Below, one piece after another: positions 1-10,180 of a stretch of DNA of 64,000 nucleotides (position 1 is its first letter; each line of letters starts with the position of its first letter). Source of the DNA: Hofstenia miamia (taxonomy: Eukaryota; Xenacoelomorpha; Acoela); NCBI GenBank assembly GCA_004352715.1, contig SCFE01000004.1, forward strand, positions 1,911,362 through 1,975,361. Reading direction: 5' to 3'. The position numbers and the translations under genes were made by a program. The notes beneath the pieces were generated by a model, which was given only the letters and a program-made list of their open reading frames with translations, did not search any database and was not told the origin of the DNA.

Positions 1-690
1 CTTGAGTTTTTGGAATTCTTCTTTTTAACAAATTGTTAAATGGAGCATATGATCTAAAATATCTTTCTTTCATATCATTATACTCTCAAAATCTAAATGA
101 ACTAATTTTCTGTTCAGAGACTACCATTAACACTAGAAGTACCATTACTCCTTGAGATTCATTTTACAGGTAGCATTTCCATTAAAAATTATGTAAAAGA
201 ATGAAAAAAATTTTACTTATGGAAATTCAAAAAAATTATAGATATTTTTGGAGGAGGTGTATATAACTGCTGTTGTTTTTAATGAATGCCTACGCAAGCA
301 AACAAAATTTTAATTTGAGGCAATCTTGACACATTTGGTATTTCTAGTATTAGGGAAAAAACAAAGAAAAACTGCTTTCATAGAGTGGTAAGGCTTGCGG
401 ATTAGATCAATCTTCACAGCGATTTATTTAATAAAGCTTAATGCTGTTAAAAACCAATTAAATGAGTCCTTCTTGAATCGATTTACTTCCTTTTATTAAA
501 TTGACGAGCCCTGTTTATATCGTTTATTATGTCCCTACAGCAGTTGTCATACTAAATCACTTGTGTCCTTTTATTAAATAAATAAATTTTTGTTATATAT
601 ATGTATATATATATACATTTTTTATATTTATTTTCTTTTTAATTTGATTCCCTATTGGAAATAAAGTATATTATTATTATTATTATTATT
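1..690. repeat. Inverted repeat arm, partner of 10844-11533
   Basis: The reverse complement of this segment reappears at 10844-11533; base 1 pairs with 11533 and base 670 with 10864, a constant sum of 11534. The flanks are almost identical, but about 90 bp inside the embedded MITE (roughly 165-255) carries many differences. The arm may extend to the left of the window. A true inverted duplication or two haplotypes scaffolded in opposite orientation are both possible. The sequence is AT-rich and contains no gene that I can see. Confidence 0.9.
127..353 (+). mobile_element. piggyBac-like MITE, copy 1
   Basis: The element starts with TTAA followed by CACTAGAAGTACCA and ends with the inverted form, decayed to TGGTATTTCTAGTATTAG. 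TTAA targets and CACTAGA-type ends are hallmarks of piggyBac-like DNA transposons. At about 227 bp with no open frame, it is non-autonomous. The same family occurs at 11181-11407 (the inverted partner), 13536-13758 and 60531-60754. Confidence 0.75.
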
Positions 691-828
691 ATTATTNNNN
701 NNNNNNNNNNNNNNNNNNNNNNNNNNNNNNNNNNNNNNNNNNNNNNNNNNNNNNNNNNNNNNNNNNNNNNNNNNNNNNNNNNNNNNNNNNNNNNNNNNNN
801 NNNNNNNNNNNNNNNNNNNNNNNNNNNN
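671..828. repeat. (ATT)n microsatellite running into a 132-N gap
   Basis: A TTA/ATT tract (671-696) is followed by 132 N (697-828). The tract corresponds to the (TAA)n at the 3' end of the retroelement on the opposite strand. Confidence 0.9.
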
Positions 829-1013
829 CATTTAGGTTGAAAGCCCACTCTGCTGCTAGTATCTTCCTTGTCTCCCTATCTAATTCCCTCAGTTCATTCT
901 TGTTCCATCTAACTATTCCTGCCGAATATCTCAACACTGATATCGCCCATGTATTAATTGCTTTTATACTATTCTGCCCATTCAATGCTGACTTCTGTAG
1001 TACCTTCCTTACT

Positions 1014-1022
<9 letters not shown>
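829..1022 (-). pseudogene. R4/Dong-like non-LTR retrotransposon, RT thumb fragment
   Basis: On the minus strand the frame contains NTWAISVLRYSAGI followed by LDRETRKIL. This is a signature of the region just after the RT palm in non-LTR elements that carry a C-terminal restriction-like endonuclease. The fragment is truncated on both sides: upstream it abuts a (TAA)n tract (1019-1051), downstream the gap. In minus-strand order it lies directly behind the 3' end of another copy (1052-1566), so two copies appear inserted head to tail in one TAA tract. The family assignment comes from motif memory and the R4/Dong clade from the TAA association. Confidence 0.7.
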
Positions 1023-1049
<27 letters not shown>

Positions 1050-1051
1050 TC
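1019..1051. repeat. (TTA)n microsatellite
   Basis: A short TTA tract separates two minus-strand retroelement fragments. Read on the minus strand it is a TAA tail or target. Confidence 0.9.
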
Positions 1052-1566
1052 ATTTCTTCTCACAGCTTCATGCTGGTATCCTTTTCAGCTCGGGGAACTC
1101 AGGACTCTAGCTCTTCCTATCAATGCTGCCTTCTGTGCTACTGATCCTCCCCACTTTGGTCCTCCCAACTCCTCCAAGTATCACTTATGCTTCTTAGTCA
1201 CTGCTCCTAGTGTTCCTACAACTACCGGGACTACTTCAACTTTCTTTAACTTCCACAGCCTTTCTATTTCCTCTGCCAACTCCTGTAATTGTCTATCTTC
1301 TCTTTCTCCTTACTTTCTACATTCCTGTCCTTTGGTACTGCTATGTCTATCATTCTTCCCAATCTTTTCTCTTTGTCTACCACTACTATGTCTGGTCTCC
1401 GTGCTTCTATTATCTTACTTGTCTGGATGTTGAAGTCCCACAGTATCTTAACTTTATCATTCTCTATGACTCCCTGAGCTTGTGCTCATGCCACTGCCTG
1501 TTCAAGATCCAATATACCATTCGTCCCACCTTGTTATACTCATTTTACACCAACTTCTCACACCCG
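1052..1566 (-). pseudogene. R4/Dong-like retrotransposon, endonuclease domain and 3' end
   Basis: This is the minus-strand counterpart of the copies at 9451-10162 and 10181-10838. It covers the end of the CCHC region, the restriction-like endonuclease region and the non-coding 3' end that runs into (TAA)n. The same in-frame TAA stop seen after the CCHC motif in the plus-strand copies is present (near 1551). The final 250 bp differ from the plus-strand copies by scattered substitutions, so it is a separate copy or allele. It is cut by the 1000-N gap. Confidence 0.7.
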
Positions 1567-2566
1567 NNNNNNNNNNNNNNNNNNNNNNNNNNNNNNNNNN
1601 NNNNNNNNNNNNNNNNNNNNNNNNNNNNNNNNNNNNNNNNNNNNNNNNNNNNNNNNNNNNNNNNNNNNNNNNNNNNNNNNNNNNNNNNNNNNNNNNNNNN
1701 NNNNNNNNNNNNNNNNNNNNNNNNNNNNNNNNNNNNNNNNNNNNNNNNNNNNNNNNNNNNNNNNNNNNNNNNNNNNNNNNNNNNNNNNNNNNNNNNNNNN
1801 NNNNNNNNNNNNNNNNNNNNNNNNNNNNNNNNNNNNNNNNNNNNNNNNNNNNNNNNNNNNNNNNNNNNNNNNNNNNNNNNNNNNNNNNNNNNNNNNNNNN
1901 NNNNNNNNNNNNNNNNNNNNNNNNNNNNNNNNNNNNNNNNNNNNNNNNNNNNNNNNNNNNNNNNNNNNNNNNNNNNNNNNNNNNNNNNNNNNNNNNNNNN
2001 NNNNNNNNNNNNNNNNNNNNNNNNNNNNNNNNNNNNNNNNNNNNNNNNNNNNNNNNNNNNNNNNNNNNNNNNNNNNNNNNNNNNNNNNNNNNNNNNNNNN
2101 NNNNNNNNNNNNNNNNNNNNNNNNNNNNNNNNNNNNNNNNNNNNNNNNNNNNNNNNNNNNNNNNNNNNNNNNNNNNNNNNNNNNNNNNNNNNNNNNNNNN
2201 NNNNNNNNNNNNNNNNNNNNNNNNNNNNNNNNNNNNNNNNNNNNNNNNNNNNNNNNNNNNNNNNNNNNNNNNNNNNNNNNNNNNNNNNNNNNNNNNNNNN
2301 NNNNNNNNNNNNNNNNNNNNNNNNNNNNNNNNNNNNNNNNNNNNNNNNNNNNNNNNNNNNNNNNNNNNNNNNNNNNNNNNNNNNNNNNNNNNNNNNNNNN
2401 NNNNNNNNNNNNNNNNNNNNNNNNNNNNNNNNNNNNNNNNNNNNNNNNNNNNNNNNNNNNNNNNNNNNNNNNNNNNNNNNNNNNNNNNNNNNNNNNNNNN
2501 NNNNNNNNNNNNNNNNNNNNNNNNNNNNNNNNNNNNNNNNNNNNNNNNNNNNNNNNNNNNNNNNNN
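1567..2566. other. Assembly gap, exactly 1000 N
   Basis: A 1000-base N run, probably a placeholder of unknown true size. Confidence 0.98.
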
Positions 2567-3905
2567 GTCAACATGAAGTTGGTGTACTAATTTTAGTATT
2601 TCAAAATTTCAAAACGATTTGAATGTTACAAAAATGCCCTTCTAAAATTTACCCTAAAATTTAGTTGAAACTTCAATGATTAAATCTATAAAACTTCCCA
2701 ATTATAAAAATAAAGTCAGTAATGTATTTGATCAGAATTCAAATTAGCTAATATAAATATAATAAAAATATCATAAATTCAAACTAATAAATTTATTTTT
2801 TCATAATTTGAGTACTTATGAAGGTTTTTCAACGACTGCTGCGACTTAACAATTGTAAAAACAATATCTTAAATATATTATATTAGGTGTCCAATAATAA
2901 TAATTTACTATTACATTTCAAATTTTCTTGTAACACTGTTGTGAAAGTAAACATTTTACATAGCCTAAGCACTCATATCGTCTGCTGAAATTTCAAATTG
3001 AAGTGAAATTTTGATTTAATCTTAAGAAAACTTAAATGACGTAATTATATTGGGACATGACTACTTAATATGTAAGCCACGACTATGGGCATGACGTGAT
3101 CCCACCTCTTTATGACATTTATTTAGTAATAATTTTAGCTAAACGAAGCAGAAATCAAACATTAACTTTCCTATTCATGCGTTTGAAATAAAACTTTTGC
3201 AATCGATTTTAGATCAAAAACAAACAACGAGTTTGCCTTGACTAAATAGAAAGTTTGCTTTGAATTATTAATGGACGAAGCTGTGAACATTAGTAGCATT
3301 TGAATCTAAAATGCACGTGGATTTTAGGAAATATTCTCTTTTACTACTTACATCATAAATATTATATAGTTTACATTAAATATCTTTCCACCACTTTGAT
3401 TCCAAATGGATACAATAAAAAATTCATTAACTTTTGTAATGGATAAAGTAGTAATAAACATTTCTGTTTGATGAATGCTTCATTGAAATTAAGTAAATTT
3501 TGGATTAAAAAAAGTAAGAATTCTTAATCTTTTATCCAAATTCCGCTTTTGTAACATATTCCTATTGTGTACAAACAAAATTATAGAATTTCCATTTTAA
3601 ACAACTACAAAATAAGTGTTTTAATAACACAAAATAATTATTGCTAATAAAAAAACCTATTGCTTGAGCTCTTTAAAACTAATTGATTTGAGGAAAATAT
3701 GTTATTGTATTGATAATATTAAGTCTACATAGATGTTAAATTCAATATTCCAATTGATTAATGGATCGCTTACATATCAGAGCTGAGAAAACTTGATATA
3801 TATTTATAATTCATTGTAAACAATTTTAAAATAAATTTACGAATCAATATATAAATTGGTATTAAGTTGCAAAGGGCATGTGTGTGTAATGGTGGACATT
3901 AAAAG

Positions 3906-3946
<41 letters not shown>

Positions 3947-4854
3947 TTTTGTTTCTAAGAATAACTGTCGCTTTCTAAGAAATTAAGTTATAATGCTGGC
4001 AATCAGACTTTTCGATCAGGCCTCTAACAAATCGCGCTTCATGCTGCAATTACACAAATCATTTATACTATGCTTCCCTTGCACAGCAAACGATCAAGAC
4101 AATTTACAATTGCACGAATTCTAAGATATTATTATTTGAAAATAGAAATCATTATTGCTGTCTATCCGTAGCTGTTAGTAGTTGCTGTATTTTCAGCTTT
4201 CAATGGTAAAAACAAAACTTCCCCCTCAAAACACCCTGAACTTTTGTCTTCTTGCTGCTTTTATTACAATAAAATTTTGATATTTCTTTCAGTTTATGAT
4301 TTTTTAGTCGATCATGAAGATTTGACATCCACCAGTCAGTTGTGTGGACTTTTAGGCAGTTCTCGGCTGAATATCCAATTTGAATTACTCAACATATTTA
4401 AGATTATTAGCGACAGTATCAAAAAACCTCTGGATTAGGCTGGCCTTTTAATAACCTTAGGCTCAAATGTAATATGTTATTATAATATTGAATTCTTTTT
4501 TGGCCATGTAAATATTGAGAAGCTTATATTTATATGATTTGTAATATTAGATATAGCATTTCTGCTAGAAAACCTAAAAAAATTTTCAAAGTCCTTAATT
4601 TGAACAGCATGCACCCATATACATGTAATATTTTTCTTTTCAGTACTTTCTTAAAATTTCAACATTGGCATTAGCTTGAATATCTTCGTTGGTAGTGTCT
4701 TACCTTCAATTCAAAAATCTAACGATGTATATATATATATATATAAATTGCGAGCAACTATTTTAATGAGAATAACTTCAAGGAATCCTATTCACATATA
4801 TCTTAATATATATATATATATATATATATNTGCTGCAATAAGCCACAGCCTGTA
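2567..4854. other. AT-rich non-coding stretch
   Basis: I see no recognisable gene. The stretch holds a (TA)n tract at 3909-3942, the dispersed repeat at 3943-4054 and (TA)n tracts near 4729-4746 and 4808-4829, ending in a single N at 4830. A 64-codon open frame at 4244-4438 has no recognisable motif and is not supported as a gene. Confidence 0.6.
3943..4054 (+). repeat. Dispersed repeat shared with 23618-23730
   Basis: About 112 bp, starting at the end of a (TA)n tract and stopping abruptly after TGCTGCAATTACA, is nearly identical to 23618-23730 in direct orientation. The flanks beyond that point are unrelated. Both copies follow a (TA)n tract, so a collapsed microsatellite could also have created the shared segment. 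Confidence 0.8.
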
Positions 4855-5168
4855 ATGAAAATAGTCAGGAGAGTAAACTCTTTGATTGTTTCTGATGATT
4901 CAACATGCATGTTTATTAAGTCCATGAGAAAATGGATAAAACGAATGGATAAAGTTGAAGAATTATTTAATCAATTACCAAAACCTAGAAATGCTAAGAG
5001 TGATGAGCTTATTATTATTATATGGATATATTTCAATAAATATATAAAACAGATCGTTGATTTATGGACCAACACTGGTTGGAATCAGGAAAATTATTTT
5101 GAAGATTATCCAATACATCTAGCCCAAGAGATTATGACAATGCTTCCACAAGTGAAGATAGAATGGTA
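4855..5168 (+). CDS. Unidentified open frame, truncated by gap
   Basis: An open frame of about 104 codons begins at ATG 4855 and runs without a stop into the 1000-N gap. I do not recognise the product; it is rich in Lys, Ile and Trp and has no visible signal peptide or domain motif. Its last 86 bp (5083-5168) recur at 24725-24808 inside the hAT element region. There the frame continues for about 43 further codons to a TAA at about 24937. The two pieces may therefore come from one repeated coding sequence, or the sequence at 24.7 kb may be a misplaced copy of this locus. Confidence 0.35.
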
Positions 5169-6168
5169 NNNNNNNNNNNNNNNNNNNNNNNNNNNNNNNN
5201 NNNNNNNNNNNNNNNNNNNNNNNNNNNNNNNNNNNNNNNNNNNNNNNNNNNNNNNNNNNNNNNNNNNNNNNNNNNNNNNNNNNNNNNNNNNNNNNNNNNN
5301 NNNNNNNNNNNNNNNNNNNNNNNNNNNNNNNNNNNNNNNNNNNNNNNNNNNNNNNNNNNNNNNNNNNNNNNNNNNNNNNNNNNNNNNNNNNNNNNNNNNN
5401 NNNNNNNNNNNNNNNNNNNNNNNNNNNNNNNNNNNNNNNNNNNNNNNNNNNNNNNNNNNNNNNNNNNNNNNNNNNNNNNNNNNNNNNNNNNNNNNNNNNN
5501 NNNNNNNNNNNNNNNNNNNNNNNNNNNNNNNNNNNNNNNNNNNNNNNNNNNNNNNNNNNNNNNNNNNNNNNNNNNNNNNNNNNNNNNNNNNNNNNNNNNN
5601 NNNNNNNNNNNNNNNNNNNNNNNNNNNNNNNNNNNNNNNNNNNNNNNNNNNNNNNNNNNNNNNNNNNNNNNNNNNNNNNNNNNNNNNNNNNNNNNNNNNN
5701 NNNNNNNNNNNNNNNNNNNNNNNNNNNNNNNNNNNNNNNNNNNNNNNNNNNNNNNNNNNNNNNNNNNNNNNNNNNNNNNNNNNNNNNNNNNNNNNNNNNN
5801 NNNNNNNNNNNNNNNNNNNNNNNNNNNNNNNNNNNNNNNNNNNNNNNNNNNNNNNNNNNNNNNNNNNNNNNNNNNNNNNNNNNNNNNNNNNNNNNNNNNN
5901 NNNNNNNNNNNNNNNNNNNNNNNNNNNNNNNNNNNNNNNNNNNNNNNNNNNNNNNNNNNNNNNNNNNNNNNNNNNNNNNNNNNNNNNNNNNNNNNNNNNN
6001 NNNNNNNNNNNNNNNNNNNNNNNNNNNNNNNNNNNNNNNNNNNNNNNNNNNNNNNNNNNNNNNNNNNNNNNNNNNNNNNNNNNNNNNNNNNNNNNNNNNN
6101 NNNNNNNNNNNNNNNNNNNNNNNNNNNNNNNNNNNNNNNNNNNNNNNNNNNNNNNNNNNNNNNNNNNN
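5169..6168. other. Assembly gap, exactly 1000 N
   Basis: A placeholder-sized N run. The left edge cuts an open frame; the right edge starts inside a (TA)n tract. Confidence 0.98.
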
Positions 6169-6190
6169 ATATATATATATATATATATAT

Positions 6191-6402
6191 TTGTTTTGAA
6201 AAAGTCTGGTATATTTCAAAATACGAATAATTGGACCAAGCCTTTCACTGCCCACGATGTTTTTTTTTGTGCCACTGACTTATTCTTGTGATTCATAGAG
6301 GGCCAGAAGCACTACATTGTGAATTTGATTCGATAATTTGTATAATGTATTGTTTCATTAACTTACATCAGCTCAAGGTTAGGCAGACTTCTCAAACAGA
6401 AA
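6191..6402 (+). repeat. Partial copy of a ~490-bp repeat (right part)
   Basis: This segment is the reverse complement of 13911-14124. At 13.9-14.4 kb it is contiguous, through a (TA)n tract, with the sequence seen here at 8130-8393. It breaks off after the motif TTCTCAAACAGAAAT, where the flanks diverge. The contig 6169-8393 thus begins with the right part and ends with the left part of the same repeat. Confidence 0.8.
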
Positions 6403-8129
6403 TATCTATATATTTCAAATAAATTTGATCACTGAAATTGAAGATTCTAAATTCAAATTTAGAAAAGTAGATCATAATCATACTAATGTAAAATTTCCAA
6501 AATGTAAATTTTATTGCTTAACTACACAATTATAACATATAAAATTCAAAGTATTCGCGTGCAGTGTTGCGGAATAGTTAGTTGTTATAAAATTCGGCCT
6601 ATTTTTCGGCCCAAAAACGGCCCAGCCCAAGGGCAACCCGGCCCATGTCCATCTCTGTGCAAGGCAGATTAAAAAAGCTGTTAAAATGGTTAAGCTGTTA
6701 AAATTAACACAATAGTTAGCTGATAGCATGAATGTAAAAAAAAACTTTGCAATTATCAACTTAGTTTGCGGTTTTAATGTTAAAAATAATATACTGAAAT
6801 AGTTGATTGACTCTTTGTTTTAGATCATTCCATTCATATGATATGTTCCATTCACAAAATTTTACACACATTTTTTATCTTACACAGTTGTTCTTTCAAT
6901 AATTACTTAAATGTTATTGCACTACTTGTGTTAAATATAAGATTAAATTAAAATTAATTTGTTTTAAAAATATTCTTTCAACAAAATTCAATAAGCGTTT
7001 TGATTGAAAATGCTGTAGTGATTGTACTCTTAATTCCATTCAAATATGCTAATATTTAGCATGATAATTTATATTTTCATTTAATAACTAGTTAATTATA
7101 AATTGATTCAGCTGGATGAAGAGGTGTTAAATTTAACACCTATTCTGTAAAATATCTCAACTTACTAGTATACATTTTTCAAAAGAATTGCAAAACGTTT
7201 GATTTTCTTTTTAGGCATCTTTAATGAAAGGCAGTATCATTCAGAGAATGCAAATTTTAGGTAGGAAAAGTTTTATAAAAAGTGAAATCTATAAGCGCCA
7301 CTAAATTAAAGTAACGCTGAAAAACATATTTACCTTGATAATTCATGAGAAAGCAAAATCCAGCAACAAGTCCTACGTAGAAGCCATTTGGCAGATGTAA
7401 AAAGAAATTAAGTCAATAAAGTTTTGGCATGGGAATGCTTTTCACATCCAAATCCTTAGAAGTCAACAGCTATTCTTATTAAATTGCCACAATAACATTT
7501 TCGCCTATTTCAAATAGTTCATCAATTGTTTTGAGTCATATATTGTTATAAAACTCCCGAGAGAGTACCATTCTAATAAGTGAAATCTGTGCTGCAATTT
7601 CAATTTACAAAACAGTTATTTTGCTGCATACCATTTTCTTATTGAACATAACATAAATGCATTTTAGAAATATAATTATAATTAGAATTTGTTAACATAA
7701 ATATGACAATTACACCTGATTTATAGATAGAGACCTAAAATATTTTGAGATATCTGTTTGTAAACAAAATTAAAAATGTTTGAAGATCTGTTCTTAGGCT
7801 TAATTCACGCAGGGGCTCTTTTGCGCAAATTTCTCCTTAATGAGATGATCAGTTAAAATAGCTGATATTTACAATATTGAAGAAGATTGTCGTGCTGTTT
7901 GCTTGTTGGCTAACTGAGAATTTGATCGTGCAGTAACTTTGATTTGTTCTTACGTATCAATTGCGACTTTCTGACCGACAGATTAGAAGTACTGAAAATT
8001 GACTCTCTGATCTGATGTATTTATTTTATTGCATTGCATCTCCAGATATTGATGTCGTCTAAGAAATTTTTTTGCCGTTTCTTTAGCTTAAATTCTTTAC
8101 AGGATACGGTGTTTATAGTTGTTCGCTTA
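6403..8129. other. Non-coding stretch
   Basis: No gene is recognisable. A GC-richer patch with several CGGCC motifs lies at 6590-6660. Short open frames here have no protein-like features. Confidence 0.6.
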
Positions 8130-8393
8130 TTAAAAATAATTGGTACAAACGATAAATGTGCAGAAGGGGAAATCCAAAAACTTAATTTACTTAATAATCA
8201 TATAAATACGTCTTTCATTCAGTGTTCATATGAAGAAAATAAAGTTTGATATATAGTATTACGCGAAAACTGTTAATGAAGGGGGCATTAACTAATGAAG
8301 ATATTTAAATTCTGAAGCCACCACAAGATAGAGAATTCTTTCCCCTTTCTTTATAGAAATATAAATATAAAATAATATATATATATATATATA
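8130..8393 (+). repeat. Partial copy of a ~490-bp repeat (left part)
   Basis: The reverse complement of 14135-14398, near-identical, ending in a (TA)n tract at the gap. A frame ending in SYEENKV is open in both copies (8034-8249 here, 14279-14482 on the minus strand there), with one His/Tyr difference in the shared part. The product is unknown and the frame may be fortuitous. Confidence 0.75.
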
Positions 8394-9393
8394 NNNNNNN
8401 NNNNNNNNNNNNNNNNNNNNNNNNNNNNNNNNNNNNNNNNNNNNNNNNNNNNNNNNNNNNNNNNNNNNNNNNNNNNNNNNNNNNNNNNNNNNNNNNNNNN
8501 NNNNNNNNNNNNNNNNNNNNNNNNNNNNNNNNNNNNNNNNNNNNNNNNNNNNNNNNNNNNNNNNNNNNNNNNNNNNNNNNNNNNNNNNNNNNNNNNNNNN
8601 NNNNNNNNNNNNNNNNNNNNNNNNNNNNNNNNNNNNNNNNNNNNNNNNNNNNNNNNNNNNNNNNNNNNNNNNNNNNNNNNNNNNNNNNNNNNNNNNNNNN
8701 NNNNNNNNNNNNNNNNNNNNNNNNNNNNNNNNNNNNNNNNNNNNNNNNNNNNNNNNNNNNNNNNNNNNNNNNNNNNNNNNNNNNNNNNNNNNNNNNNNNN
8801 NNNNNNNNNNNNNNNNNNNNNNNNNNNNNNNNNNNNNNNNNNNNNNNNNNNNNNNNNNNNNNNNNNNNNNNNNNNNNNNNNNNNNNNNNNNNNNNNNNNN
8901 NNNNNNNNNNNNNNNNNNNNNNNNNNNNNNNNNNNNNNNNNNNNNNNNNNNNNNNNNNNNNNNNNNNNNNNNNNNNNNNNNNNNNNNNNNNNNNNNNNNN
9001 NNNNNNNNNNNNNNNNNNNNNNNNNNNNNNNNNNNNNNNNNNNNNNNNNNNNNNNNNNNNNNNNNNNNNNNNNNNNNNNNNNNNNNNNNNNNNNNNNNNN
9101 NNNNNNNNNNNNNNNNNNNNNNNNNNNNNNNNNNNNNNNNNNNNNNNNNNNNNNNNNNNNNNNNNNNNNNNNNNNNNNNNNNNNNNNNNNNNNNNNNNNN
9201 NNNNNNNNNNNNNNNNNNNNNNNNNNNNNNNNNNNNNNNNNNNNNNNNNNNNNNNNNNNNNNNNNNNNNNNNNNNNNNNNNNNNNNNNNNNNNNNNNNNN
9301 NNNNNNNNNNNNNNNNNNNNNNNNNNNNNNNNNNNNNNNNNNNNNNNNNNNNNNNNNNNNNNNNNNNNNNNNNNNNNNNNNNNNNNNNNNNNN
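8394..9393. other. Assembly gap, exactly 1000 N
   Basis: A placeholder-sized N run between a (TA)n contig end and a contig that starts at GAGGGAGGGGGCTA. Confidence 0.98.
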
Positions 9394-9409
9394 GAGGGAG
9401 GGGGCTAAA

Positions 9410-9450
<41 letters not shown>
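9394..9450. repeat. Contig start GAGGGAGGGGGCTA plus (TAA)n
   Basis: The first 20 or so bases equal the flank of the (TAA)n tract next to the central palindrome gap (32459 onward, and the reverse complement of about 34060-34096). The TAA tract then leads directly into retroelement coding sequence. Either this is a real insertion into a TAA tract with a similar flank, or two loci were joined through the microsatellite. Confidence 0.8.
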
Positions 9451-9451
<1 letters not shown>

Positions 9452-10162
9452 GGAGGAAAAGGACTGCTAAATGTGGAGGAAACTGTAGAAGCAGAAGCAC
9501 TAGGGCTAAAAGAGTATGTAGAAGCACAACCTAGAGGGTCAATACTGGAGGTCACTAAGGAGTTAAGGAAGATAAGAACTGAGAGTGAAGGAAATACACC
9601 ATACCAGAGTAGGGTGGAATTAGAGAGACAAACAAGGTATAGGCAGAAGGCAATGAATGGAGAAAGCAGGACTAAAAAGAGACACAGAAGCACTGATAAT
9701 GGCAGCACATGAGCAAGCAATAAAAAAAAACTGGGTGAAGAAGCATATAGACAGAAGAGTAGATGTAGGTGATAAGTGTAGGCTATGTAAGAAAGAGGCA
9801 GAGACAGTAGATCATCTGACAGCCGGGTGTGAGAAGTTGGTGTAAAATGAGTATAACAAGGTGGGACGAATGGTATATTGGATCTTGAACAGGCAGTGGC
9901 ATGAGCACAAGCTCAGGGAGTCATAGAGAATGATAAAGTTAAGATACTGTGGGACTTCAACATCCAGACAAGTAAGATAATAGAAGCACGGAGACCAGAC
10001 ATAGTAGTGGTAGACAAAGAGAAAAGATTGGGAAGAATGATAGACATAGCAGTACCAAAGGACAGGAATGTAGAAAGTAAGGAGAAAGAGAAGATAGACA
10101 ATTACAGGAGTTGGCAGAGGAAATAGAAAGGCTGTGGAAGTTAAAGAAAGTTGAAGTAGTCC
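9451..10162 (+). pseudogene. R4/Dong-like retrotransposon, C-terminal part, copy B
   Basis: The frame opens directly behind (TAA)n with GGKGLLNVEETVE. It passes a frameshift near 9655, then shows AHEQAIKKNWVKKHID and the CCHC knuckle CRLC...H...C before an in-frame TAA at 9843-9845. Beyond the stop the homologous frame continues with LWDFNIQT, ARRPDIVVVDK and MIDIAVPKD. The RPD and following D are the catalytic motif of the restriction-like endonuclease in R2/R4-type elements. A further one-base difference near 10103 shifts the frame relative to copy C. The element would reverse-transcribe its RNA at a nicked target, but this copy is 5'-truncated and disabled. It is cut by an 18-N gap. Confidence 0.8.
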
Positions 10163-10180
10163 NNNNNNNNNNNNNNNNNN
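10163..10180. other. 18-N gap with duplicated flanks
   Basis: The sequence right of the gap (10181-10635) repeats 9709-10162 almost exactly. The gap therefore separates two overlapping or allelic contig ends, not consecutive DNA. Confidence 0.9.

Noticed and set aside
837-1433. Plus-strand open frames over the retroelement region (837-1433, 1289-1477 and similar)
   Set aside because: They are antisense to the R4-like element; Leu/Ser/Phe/Pro-rich translations come from its purine-rich coding strand.
1210-2622. Long open frames crossing N runs (also 4855-6291, 8305-9720, 32693-33860, 62820-63439)
   Set aside because: They are open only because N codons are not stops; the real sequence is unknown.
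6562-6657. Possible hAT MITE with CAGTGTTGCGG and inverted CAGAGATGGAC ends
   Set aside because: No matching target duplication and no repeated copy seen in the window; terminal similarity is limited to CAG.
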